This document shows, one piece after another, positions 51,364 through 59,423 of a stretch of DNA of 64,000 nucleotides (its first letter is position 1; the number at the start of each line of letters is the position of its first letter). The DNA comes from JANSYL01 sp963921255 (GTDB lineage Bacteria > Pseudomonadota > Alphaproteobacteria > Rhodobacterales > Rhodobacteraceae): positions 1,054,001 through 1,118,000 of the forward strand of contig CAWUEW020000003.1 of the NCBI GenBank assembly GCA_963921255.3. Direction: 5' to 3'. A model generated the notes under the pieces. That model was not told where the DNA came from, did no database searches, and saw nothing but the letters and a program-made list of their open reading frames with translations. A program made the translations under genes and the position numbers.

Positions 51364-52685
51364 AGGCCCAACCGCTCGGATTGAAGCGACCGGAACGCCG
51401 CGGAAAGGCCAGTACTGGCCCGCATTGCGGCAAATTCCGTGGCCCGGGTGTCGCTTGCCGCCATCACCTCGTTCGGCATGCGAGCGTCCTTGGCCAGATA
51501 GAACCGGCCGCCATGCTCCAACGTGATGTCATCCAACCGCTTCATCAGCCGCAAACTCCTGTCGTTGGCGGGGAAATCGAGCGCGAGCGTATAGCCCTCC
51601 ATCGGGAAGGAAAACCGCGCATCTTGGGGGCCCATGCGTTTCAGCACAGACAGAAAGGAGGCTTGCCGGGACTGCGCGATCTTTTTGACGAGGGCTTTCA
51701 TCCCCGCACGCGAGCTTTCCAGGGGCAGAACGCATTGGAACTGAAAGAAGCCCCGCCGCCCGTAGCCGCGATTCCAATCGAGGATCGGGTCGAGCGGGTA
51801 GAAGTAGGTATCCCAATCGACCAGCGCCTTACCGGCGTTGCGCTTGCCATTGTAGTAATACGCCGTGTTGAACAGGCCGAGGGTCATTGGGTTCAATGCG
51901 AACGTGGGGAGGTCCACCGGCAAGCGCTTTGTGCGTTTCCTGGGTGTCACGAAGGGCGCCGCCCGTTTGGGGCCCGGCAAGTCGGACAGTGTCGCGTGGC
52001 GCCCAAGCATGACCAGCGACCGACCGAGGTTCACCCCCTGCGCGGCACAATCGATCCAGGCGACGGAATAGGGGCGGTCGAGCGTGGCTTCGAATTCGTC
52101 CATCGCGGCGTCGAGGTTTGGCGTTGGGCGCATGTCCTGCTCGATCCAGCCACTGTCCACGGCGCATAATCTGATCTGCGCGCGCAAGATGATCCCGGTC
52201 AGGCCCATGCCGCCGCAGGTCCAGTCGAATGCCTCAGGGGTGTCCGTCCGATTGAGGCGCGTGATCGTGCCATCGGCGCCCATGACGTCGACCCAATCAA
52301 CACAGGACCGGAAGGCACCGTCGCGATGGTGGTTCTTACCATGCACGTCCGCGGCGATGGCGCCGCCGAGTGTGACGAACTTGGTGCCCGGGGTCACCAT
52401 GGGAAACCACCCGCGCGGCAGCAGCGCCGCGATAATATCCCCAAGAAGAACGCCGGCTTCGGCCACCAACGTCCCGGTCTCGGCATCGAAACGGAGCATG
52501 CGGTCCATACCGGTCATGTCGAGCGTCAGGTCAGGGTTCAGGGCAGAATCCCCGTACGCACGGCCATTCCCGCGCGCGATCAGAGGGGCGATACCAACCG
52601 CCCGGGCCGCGTCGTCGTCCGAGCGGATGCGCAGAACCTTGCAGTCCGCCGTCGGGGTGCGTCCCCATCCCGACAGCCGCGTCAT
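51360..52685 (-). CDS. DprE1-like FAD oxidase: decaprenylphosphoryl-ribose 2'-epimerase subunit homologue
   Basis: This 441-residue flavoprotein of the vanillyl-alcohol-oxidase family has FAD-binding motifs RGNGRAYGDSALNPD and VTPGTKFVTLGGAIAADVHG, directly followed by KNHHRDGAFRSC. The KNHH motif is characteristic of DprE1. The C-terminal cap domain includes FFQFQCVLP and HGGRFYLAKDAR. DprE1 oxidises the 2'-OH of polyprenyl-phosphoryl-ribose. The ATG at 52685 overlaps the GtrA-like gene (ATGA). Longer in-frame extensions upstream cross that gene and are rejected. Confidence 0.88.
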   Translation of the reverse strand: MTRLSGWGRTPTADCKVLRIRSDDDAARAVGIAPLIARGNGRAYGDSALNPDLTLDMTGMDRMLRFDAETGTLVAEAGVLLGDIIAALLPRGWFPMVTPGTKFVTLGGAIAADVHGKNHHRDGAFRSCVDWVDVMGADGTITRLNRTDTPEAFDWTCGGMGLTGIILRAQIRLCAVDSGWIEQDMRPTPNLDAAMDEFEATLDRPYSVAWIDCAAQGVNLGRSLVMLGRHATLSDLPGPKRAAPFVTPRKRTKRLPVDLPTFALNPMTLGLFNTAYYYNGKRNAGKALVDWDTYFYPLDPILDWNRGYGRRGFFQFQCVLPLESSRAGMKALVKKIAQSRQASFLSVLKRMGPQDARFSFPMEGYTLALDFPANDRSLRLMKRLDDITLEHGGRFYLAKDARMPNEVMAASDTRATEFAAMRASTGLSAAFRSLQSERLGL

Positions 52686-53110
52686 GCCGCAGACCCGTTG
52701 GTGTTGAACACAAAGCGGCGGTCCAGCGCGTATTTCGTGATGTAGCCCACCGTCAGCCCAAGGACGGCCCCGGTTTCGCGTGCGAGGTCCGTCTGCCAGA
52801 TCACCCAAAAGGCCGTTTCGGTGACCCAGAAAATCACGGTCGTGACCACGCCCATCAGGGAATACAGCAAGAATTGCGTCCCCTGGGCGCGGACGCCGGT
52901 GGTTTGATCGAAAAAGATCCACCGCTTGTCGAGGATGTATTTCACGACCAGACCGACCAGCGTGCCTGCGGCCAGTGCTGCCGCGAACTGAACGGGGGTG
53001 ACCAGGTCGGCGGGGGTGCCCCACAGCACAATGCGCTGCGTCGCCAAGTTGGCGAGAACCGCCAAGACGGCAAAGGCGCTGTAGCGCAGGACCAGCGTCG
53101 ACCGGCTCAT
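52682..53110 (-). CDS. GtrA family membrane protein (Rv3789-like)
   Basis: This is 142 residues with four transmembrane helices, approximately 8-28, 40-60, 82-102 and 112-132. It includes the DKRWIFFDQ and DRRFVFNTNG motifs that follow even-numbered helices in GtrA proteins. GtrA-type proteins are proposed to move polyprenyl-phosphate sugars across or anchor their synthases at the membrane. In mycobacteria Rv3789 sits next to dprE1. Here its start overlaps the UbiA-HAD gene and its end overlaps the DprE1-like gene. Confidence 0.88.
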   Translation of the reverse strand: MSRSTLVLRYSAFAVLAVLANLATQRIVLWGTPADLVTPVQFAAALAAGTLVGLVVKYILDKRWIFFDQTTGVRAQGTQFLLYSLMGVVTTVIFWVTETAFWVIWQTDLARETGAVLGLTVGYITKYALDRRFVFNTNGSAA

Positions 53111-54549
53111 AGCAGGATGGCCCCTGCAATCAGCAGCGCGGAGACCACCATGACCTTCAGGCTGGTGCGGTTGCGCATCGCCCAGATCAAAGGATCATCG
53201 TGCATCTCGCCGCGGGACGCGACGAGCACCATTCGACTGACCCAGAAGATCAGGAAGGGGCAGACCGCCCACAGCAGCCAGGGCGCCCCGAACGTTGTTT
53301 GGACGACCGGCTCCTTAATATAAAGCGCGAAGACCAGCACCGCGAGATAGCCGGAGGATACCGCCATCTGGCTGATGACGGTCTTGTCTTCCGACCGGTA
53401 GCCGCGCCGGGATTTGGACCGGTCGGCGCTGTCCTTGTCCGTCAGTTCCGCCAGGCGTTTGACAGCGGCCAACGAGAAGAACAGGAACATCGAAAAGGCG
53501 AGAAGCCAAACCGACAAGGGCGATGCGATGGCCATCCCGCCGGCGATGATGCGCAGTGTGAACAGAACCGCCAGCGTCACAATATCGACCATGCTGTGGC
53601 GCTTCAACTTGACCGAATAGGCGGTGGTCAGAATGAAATAGGCCAAAACCACCCCGAACAGGGGCAGGGACAGCACAAGGGCCATTCCAAACCCCAACAG
53701 CAACAATGCGGGAACAAGGACCGTTCCGGTCCCCGCGGACAAGGCGCCGGAAGCAAAGGGGCGGTGGCGTTTTCTGGGATGGGTGCGATCATCTTCGATA
53801 TCGAGGAGATCATTCAACACGTACCCGGCCGACGCAGTCGCGCTCAGGGCGACGAAGGCCAGAATGACCGACCACAGCGCCGAGATGGAAAATGCCTGCG
53901 CCGCGACCAGGGGCACCAGAACAAGCGCATTCTTCAACCATTGGTGGGGACGCAGGGCCCGCAGCAGCGCAAGCACCTGATCCTCTTTGTGGGGTAGGTG
54001 TTCGACGGGTTTTCCGCGTTGGTTCAGCGCCTGTCGCACGGCGGGGGTCGCGCCGACGCTGATGGCTTCGGCGCTGCGGTCCCAAACAGGCAGATCGGCT
54101 GCGCTGTCGCCCATGTAAATAAAGCCTCCGTCGCCGTAGCGCGCGACCAGATGGTCCGCCTTGGCTTGTCCCTTGAGGTTGTGTCCGTCCGTTGTGCCCT
54201 GAACGTCGTCGAACAGCCCCAGATGCGCGCCAATCTCTTGCGCGATGCGGTTGTCACTTGCGGTGACCAGCGCTGTGCGCCCGCCTTTGTCACGCCACGC
54301 GCGCACCCGATCCAACACCCGTTCATCGTAGGGAAGACGGGTGGCATCAACATGAGCGACGCTGGCCAGATACGCCTTCAGCGCCGCGCGCCCCTCGGTG
54401 ATGGCGCGCAGACTGCCCGAGATCACCCGCGCGTCAGCGGAGACCGCCGTCCAGAACGTCTCGTGCAGCATATCGCTGCGCAAGAGCGTCCCATCGAGGT
54501 CTGCGACCAGCACGGGGAGCGGCTGGGCATTGGTGTGTTCTGCGGTCAA
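53107..54549 (-). CDS. UbiA prenyltransferase with N-terminal HAD phosphatase domain, DPPR synthase-like
   Basis: This 480-residue fusion has an N-terminal HAD domain (about residues 10-190, LVADLDGTLLRSD, with Asp17/Asp19 and YMGDSAADLPVWD). A C-terminal UbiA domain follows with several membrane helices and the metal-binding motif VLNDLLDIEDDRTHP near 245. The mycobacterial DPPR synthase (Rv3806c) transfers phosphoribose from PRPP to polyprenyl phosphate. A separate phosphatase then removes the 5-phosphate; the HAD domain could do that step here. The start is TTG at 54549 with no good ribosome site seen. It is the first gene of a four-gene operon. Confidence 0.85.
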   Translation of the reverse strand: MTAEHTNAQPLPVLVADLDGTLLRSDMLHETFWTAVSADARVISGSLRAITEGRAALKAYLASVAHVDATRLPYDERVLDRVRAWRDKGGRTALVTASDNRIAQEIGAHLGLFDDVQGTTDGHNLKGQAKADHLVARYGDGGFIYMGDSAADLPVWDRSAEAISVGATPAVRQALNQRGKPVEHLPHKEDQVLALLRALRPHQWLKNALVLVPLVAAQAFSISALWSVILAFVALSATASAGYVLNDLLDIEDDRTHPRKRHRPFASGALSAGTGTVLVPALLLLGFGMALVLSLPLFGVVLAYFILTTAYSVKLKRHSMVDIVTLAVLFTLRIIAGGMAIASPLSVWLLAFSMFLFFSLAAVKRLAELTDKDSADRSKSRRGYRSEDKTVISQMAVSSGYLAVLVFALYIKEPVVQTTFGAPWLLWAVCPFLIFWVSRMVLVASRGEMHDDPLIWAMRNRTSLKVMVVSALLIAGAILL

Positions 54550-54732
54550 CGGGTCGTTTTCGCTTTGTTTTCAGTCTGCCGTCACCCGAAAGGGCGCCCG
54601 TAACCTGCACCAGAGGGGGGGGATTGGCCAGCAATTTCTGCGGCGTGCTGCCCATCGACACGCGGCGGGCCGCGCGGTATCGTTTTGTCCAACACGCGCT
54701 TGCTAGACCATTCACACCAAAGGGTTTTTGCC

Positions 54733-56159
54733 TTGACCTATGCCGACCTGATCCGCCGATCCTTTCTGTTGCCCGCCGTCAGTGTGCTGGCCCTGACGGT
54801 TTCCGGGGCCTTGGCGCAGAGCACGGATGACACCGTTGCAGACACGGCCCAAACGGAAGATGCGAGCGCGGCAGACACCGACGGCGTCAGCGCCGAGGCA
54901 TCAGACGCGGCCGCGGAGGCCGAAGCCGAGCCGCGCGTATCGCCGCGGAAGAGGAAGCGGCCCGGATCGCCGCCGAGGAAGAAGCCGCCCGACTGGCTGC
55001 AGAAGAAGCGGCCCGGATTGCGGCCGAAGAAGAAGCCGCACGACTGGCTGCCGAAGCCGAAGCGGCCCGGATTGCCGAGGAAGAGCGTTTGGCGGAAGAA
55101 GCCCGCCTCGCCGAAGAGGCGCGCTTGGCTGAGGAAGCCCGTCTGGCCGAAGAGGCGCGATTGGCCGCAATCGCCCAGGCCGTCGCGGCGTGCATGGATG
55201 TTGCAGGCGTCCCGTCGGCCGAGGTGCCGGTCAGCGAAGATATCCAGCGCGCCTATTTCATGGCGCTGCGCGAGGCGCGCGCGGATTGCGAGGAGGCGGT
55301 CACACTCGACCCCGAAGCCGGGGGTCCGCTTTTCCATGTGGCGACCATTGCGCAGGCTCGGGGCGAACATGCGGATGCGTTGGAGCTTTACGGCCGTGCG
55401 GCCGCGTCCGGGGTGGCTGCGGCCCATACACGCCTTGGCGACTATTACAACTTCGGGATTGGGCGGGTGCGCACCGATCTGGATCGGGCGGTGGGCCATT
55501 ACCGCGATGCGGTCGATGCCGGCGATCCGGCGGGCACCGCGACCCTGGCCTTCATGTATCGTCTTGGACGGGGCGTTTCGCGCGACACCGCGCACATGGT
55601 CGCGTTGTTCGATCAAGCGGCCGGGCAGGGCTATCACTTTGCGCAATATCAGTTGGCCCAGATTTTCCTGACCGGCGAAGGGGTGCCGGGCCAGGCGGAC
55701 GAGGCGCTTGGCATTCCGGACCCGGCCCGCGGTGTGCGGTATCTGACAAGTGCGGCTTCGGTCGGCAACACACAGGCCGCTTTGGACTTGGCGCGGGTCT
55801 ATGGCGCTGGCGCGGATGGTGTCGCGCCCGACCCACGCGCCCGGTATCGCTGGATCAATCTGGTGGCCGAACAGGGCTTGCCCGATGCCATTGCGGCCCG
55901 CGCGTTCCTTTTGGAACAAGGCATCGGCGTTGCGGCAGACCCCGACCGTGCGGCCGCCGAATACATTCGGGCGCTGGAAACGGGTGAGGTCGATCCGGAT
56001 GACTTGCGGGACGCGGCCATTGGCGCACCGCCCCGGTGGGACGATGCAACCGCACGCGCGTTCCAAGTCATCTTGCAGGACCGGGGCCTTTACGATGGCC
56101 CGATCGACGGGATCGTCGGCCGCGGCACACTGGCCGGTGCCGGGGCGCTTGGCGATTAA
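54733..56159 (+). pseudogene. exported Sel1-repeat protein with a one-base frameshift
   Basis: Adding one base near 54930 would give a single 475-residue protein from a TTG at 54733, which has AAAGGG eight bases upstream. The N-terminal frame has a signal peptide (LLPAVSVLALTVSGALAQ) and an acidic low-complexity region. After the shift, the frame reads a coiled-coil repeat of EEEAARIAAEEEAARLAAEE type. About five Sel1 repeats (TRLGDYYNFGIGRVRTDLDR and so on) and a peptidoglycan-binding-like tail (QDRGLYDGPIDGIVGRGT) follow. The only missing base is a G in GCCGAG-CCGCGCG. As written the first frame runs on as basic nonsense; a sequencing error is a real possibility. It is divergent from the arabinose-donor operon. 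Confidence 0.75.
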
Positions 56160-56734
56160 GCGTCCCGGTTCATTGCGTGGTACTCGGCGTTCGGCATCAT
56201 GTCGGACGCGATGGCAAAGCGGTTGGACATGTTGAAAAAGCCGATCACGTCGGCGAGGTCAAAAATTTCATCCTGGCTCAGGCCCGCGTCGCGCAAAGTG
56301 GCGCGGTCGGCTTCGCCAACGTCGAACGGGGTTGTGGTCAGCTTCCAGGCAAAATCCAGCATCGCGTTTTGTCGGGCGTCGAGGTTGGCCACGCGATAGT
56401 TCATCACCAACATCTCCCCCAATTGCGGGTCGCCCGATAGGGCACGAACCGCTTGGCCATGCGCCACGAGGCAATAGAAGCACCGGTTTGCCGAGGACAC
56501 GACGACGGCCACCATTTCGCGTTCCAGTTTGGACAGGCCGGACGGTGCGAGCATCAGGGTGTTATAGTATTGGGCAAAGCCCCGCAGCTTGTCCTGGTTC
56601 TTGGAGAAGGTGCGCAGGACATTGGGCACTATCCCAAGCTTCTCGACGCAGACGTCGAAGTAGCGCTGCATGTCCTCGTCGAGCGCGTCGTACTCGGGCA
56701 AATCGTAGATCGAAATATGCTCTGGCTGCGGCAT
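56156..56734 (-). CDS. peroxidase-related (AhpD-like, carboxymuconolactone decarboxylase fold) protein
   Basis: This is 192 residues with an all-helical AhpD fold. The redox/catalytic motif SSANRCFYCLVAHGQAVRAL contains the CxxC and the nearby His. The family is annotated as uncharacterised peroxidase-related enzymes. The N-terminus ISIYDLPEYDALDEDMQRYF is not a signal peptide. It is convergent with the Sel1 gene (four-base overlap) and downstream of the AraC regulator on the same strand, but the 60-base gap gives no strong operon evidence. Confidence 0.88.
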   Translation of the reverse strand: MPQPEHISIYDLPEYDALDEDMQRYFDVCVEKLGIVPNVLRTFSKNQDKLRGFAQYYNTLMLAPSGLSKLEREMVAVVVSSANRCFYCLVAHGQAVRALSGDPQLGEMLVMNYRVANLDARQNAMLDFAWKLTTTPFDVGEADRATLRDAGLSQDEIFDLADVIGFFNMSNRFAIASDMMPNAEYHAMNRDA

Positions 56735-56794
56735 GGTCTGTCCCTCCCTTTGTCGCGGGAACCGTGGCGCGATCGGGGGCGACTGTCCAGCGGG

Positions 56795-57649
56795 TCAAAT
56801 GGGCGCGTCGGCCCGGAGATGGCGTTGCCGATAGCCGCGTGGGGTCGTGCCGTATTGTTCGCGGAAGAGCCTGTGGAAGTAGCTGAGGTTCTCGAACCCG
56901 CAATCATGGGCGATCTCGGGCAAGGTGCGCCCCGTCCCGGCAAGCAACATCGCGGCATGTTGGATGCGGATGCGGTTCACGTATTGCGTGGGGCTGAGCC
57001 CGAGATACCGCCGGGCCTGACGACAGACATGTTCCTGGCTGCGGCCGGCTGCCTCCAGAAACCCCTCGGCCCCTTGGCGGAACACCCGTGGTTCGCGCGC
57101 GGCGCGGCACGCGCTGAGCAGCCACGCGGGCGCGCGGTCGTCAACAATCTCACCTGCATCCAGGACGTGCGTCATCACCGAAAGCAGAAAGTGCTCGATC
57201 CGGGACAGGCTGCGGAAACTGCTGTCGAGGGTCAGCATGCTGTTGACGGCGCGTTCGCGCTGGTGCCCGCGCAGACGCAGCGTGACGGGCAGGGGGCCGC
57301 TTTGCCAGAAGAACCGACCGGCCACGTCAGAGGCATAGCGCTCGGACAAATGGTCGGCTGTTTCGGTTCGAAACATGACATTCAGGATTCGCGCGCCTGT
57401 CCCCGGCACGCCTTGAAGTGCGTGACGGTCTGCAGGCCGGATGAACACCAGATGTCCCGGCTCCAGCACCTCCTCAACCCCGTTGATCCAATGATGCACA
57501 TGGCCGTTCTGGACCATGAACAGTTCGAAATAATCGTGGTCATGTTCAATAACCGGAGGGGTTTCAGGTAGATCCTTGCGAACGAAATGAAATGCCTCTC
57601 CCTGAGTCAGGTAGGTATCAATCTTGAACAGTTTCTGAGGCAGTCTCAT
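56795..57649 (-). CDS. AraC-family transcriptional regulator
   Basis: This 284-residue regulator has an N-terminal cupin-like effector domain with HDHDYFELFMVQNGHVHHW and the LEPGHLVFIRPADRHAL barrel loop. A C-terminal double helix-turn-helix starts near residue 185, with GLSPTQYVNRIRIQHAAMLL and FENLSYFHRLFREQYGTTPR. It is divergent from the dioxygenase-ABC transporter cluster, so it is the likely regulator of it. Upstream on the minus strand a perfect TTGACA (57716-57711) could be its -35 box, with GATCTT 17 bases on as a weak -10. Confidence 0.93.
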   Translation of the reverse strand: MRLPQKLFKIDTYLTQGEAFHFVRKDLPETPPVIEHDHDYFELFMVQNGHVHHWINGVEEVLEPGHLVFIRPADRHALQGVPGTGARILNVMFRTETADHLSERYASDVAGRFFWQSGPLPVTLRLRGHQRERAVNSMLTLDSSFRSLSRIEHFLLSVMTHVLDAGEIVDDRAPAWLLSACRAAREPRVFRQGAEGFLEAAGRSQEHVCRQARRYLGLSPTQYVNRIRIQHAAMLLAGTGRTLPEIAHDCGFENLSYFHRLFREQYGTTPRGYRQRHLRADAPI

Positions 57650-57687
57650 GTTTTTCCGCTGTTTTGCAGGCGCAGCATGGTGCGGAA

Positions 57688-57716
57688 AAGATCAATCTAG
57701 TACATGTTTTTGTCAA
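57688..57716 (-). promoter_or_regulatory. possible promoter of the AraC gene
   Basis: On the minus strand a perfect TTGACA (57716-57711) is followed after 17 bases by GATCTT (57693-57688), a poor -10. The distance to the start codon at 57649 is suitable. It is a weak prediction because only the -35 box is convincing. Confidence 0.3.
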
Positions 57717-57778
57717 GCTTGGGTCTGCGAAAGCGAAAAATCCGCGACTAGCGTGTTGGGTGTGGAGGACAATGCGCG

Positions 57779-58615
57779 ATGACAGCTTTGGCTGAACCCC
57801 TTGATCTGAGCTTTCAACCCTCGGATCCGAATGCGGCACGTATACTCAGTGCCGAGCAGGTTTCGCACTACAACGAACACGGTTACGTCCAACCGTTCGA
57901 CGTGTTCGGATCAGACGAGATCGCTCGCATTCGTGACTATTTCGACGGGCTCATGTCCGACCTTGGGCCAGACGGCGCTTACGGCATCAATTGCTACCAG
58001 GCGCGCATGGCCGGCATTTGGGATATTGCGACGGATCCGCGTATTCTTGACCACGTTCAGGACATCATCGGGCCGAACATCGTGTGTTGGGCCACGGCCA
58101 TCCTGTCGAAAAAGCCCCATGATCCGAAGCAGGTGCCGTGGCACCAGGATGCAAGCTTCTGGAAGCTGAGCCCCGCCCGCACCGTGACCGTTTGGCTTGC
58201 GATCGACGACGCGGATGAGGCCAACTCGGCCATGCGGTTCATTCCCGGCACGCATGACAAAGGTGAAATCACCACCTCGGCCATGGGCGCGGATTCGGTG
58301 TTCCACAAAGGGATCGCTGATGCGGAAAGCTACGGGGATCCGTTCACCAACAGCCTCAAGGCCGGGCAAATGTCGCTGCACGCCGACATGCTGGTGCATG
58401 GCAGTCTGGCCAACACGTCGGATCGCCGGCGCTGCGGTTTGACGCTGCGCTATTGCCCGACCGATGTTCGGATCACGGACCCGGAATGGGCGCAAGGCGT
58501 GGAAGCCATCCTGTGTCGCGGCGTCGATGCCAGCGGCCAGTGGCGCCACCACCCCCGGCCCGAGAACGACGACATTCTGGCGACGTCCAGCCCCCACGTC
58601 GTGGGCAACAACTGA
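57779..58615 (+). CDS. phytanoyl-CoA dioxygenase (PhyH) family Fe(II)/2-oxoglutarate oxygenase
   Basis: This 278-residue enzyme has the facial triad HxD in VPWHQDASFW (His122, Asp124) and the distal His in DMLVHGSLAN (His207). The 2-oxoglutarate-binding Arg is in RRRCGLTLRY. The ATG at 57779 is preceded by GGAGGA. It heads a plus-strand cluster with an MBL-fold protein, a solute-binding protein, a second PhyH protein and a P450. This suggests successive oxidations of an imported compound. The compound is unknown. Confidence 0.9.
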   Translation: MTALAEPLDLSFQPSDPNAARILSAEQVSHYNEHGYVQPFDVFGSDEIARIRDYFDGLMSDLGPDGAYGINCYQARMAGIWDIATDPRILDHVQDIIGPNIVCWATAILSKKPHDPKQVPWHQDASFWKLSPARTVTVWLAIDDADEANSAMRFIPGTHDKGEITTSAMGADSVFHKGIADAESYGDPFTNSLKAGQMSLHADMLVHGSLANTSDRRRCGLTLRYCPTDVRITDPEWAQGVEAILCRGVDASGQWRHHPRPENDDILATSSPHVVGNN

Positions 58616-58653
58616 TGCGGGCGCGTGGCGTCCATACGACCGGAGACTAAGGC

Positions 58654-59334
58654 ATGCAGATCACCTGGCTTGGCCACGCGGCGTTCAAGCTGACCGACAG
58701 CACGGGGTTTTCGGTGATCACCGACCCCTACACGCCCGAGGGCGTGGGCTATCCGCCGATCACCGAAACGGCGGATGCTGTCCTGATCTCGTCGGACGAT
58801 GACGATGCACACTGCCGGTCTGACCTGATCCCAGGCGAACCCGCCGTTCTGAACGCGCTAACGGTCGCGCAATCCGGCGGCGCCTCCGAGGTGGCCGGAC
58901 TTGCGGTGACAGCGATCGAGGCGGCCGAATGGGACCATCATCCCGAACACGAGGTGCCCGGCCAGAACGGTATGTACCGGTTCGAGTTGGACGGGATCAA
59001 AATCGCGCATATGGGCGATGTCGGGAACCCGCTGACGGATGCACAGATCAGTTTCTTCGAAGACACGGACGTGCTGTTGGCCCTGGCCGGCGGATACCTG
59101 ACGATCGAGTTGCCCGATCTGATGAAAATGATCCATCGGGTGCAGCCGAAACTTGTCATTCCGATGCATTTTCGGACGCTGACCTACAAACCCCGGAATA
59201 CCATGTGGATCGAAAGCTTCCTGTCCCACTTCAAGGACGAAGCCGTCGATTTCGCATGTGACCATACCATAACGCTGATGCCAGGCGACGTGCCGGATCA
59301 TACGCGCGTTATGGTCATGGATTACCTGAGATAG
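58654..59334 (+). CDS. metallo-beta-lactamase-fold (UPF0173-like) protein with an altered metal site
   Basis: This is 226 residues. The fold is recognised from MQITWLGHAAFKL, KIAHMGDVGNPL and KLVIPMHFRTL. The normal HxHxDH motif is replaced in VLISSDDDDAHCRSD: the first two histidines are Asp and only the last His stays. Metal binding, if any, must therefore differ. It lies 38 bases after the dioxygenase gene and before the solute-binding protein gene. It may be a hydrolase or lactonase acting on the imported compound, but this is guesswork. Confidence 0.8.
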   Translation: MQITWLGHAAFKLTDSTGFSVITDPYTPEGVGYPPITETADAVLISSDDDDAHCRSDLIPGEPAVLNALTVAQSGGASEVAGLAVTAIEAAEWDHHPEHEVPGQNGMYRFELDGIKIAHMGDVGNPLTDAQISFFEDTDVLLALAGGYLTIELPDLMKMIHRVQPKLVIPMHFRTLTYKPRNTMWIESFLSHFKDEAVDFACDHTITLMPGDVPDHTRVMVMDYLR

Positions 59335-59336
59335 GT

Positions 59337-59363
59337 CTGCGCGTTCCGGGAGGGGGCGCGCAG
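59337..59363 (+). promoter_or_regulatory. small stem-loop before the solute-binding protein gene
   Basis: CTGCGCG (59337-59343) pairs with CGCGCAG (59357-59363), leaving a 13-base loop. It lies just after the MBL-fold gene and about 60 bases before the solute-binding-protein gene. It may be an attenuator or a processing site that sets the higher level of the transporter mRNA. Confidence 0.3.
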
Positions 59364-59423
59364 GTCTGACCAAGTCCACGGGGACGCTCGTGGCATCAAA
59401 AAGAACCCTAGGGAGGTTAAAAG

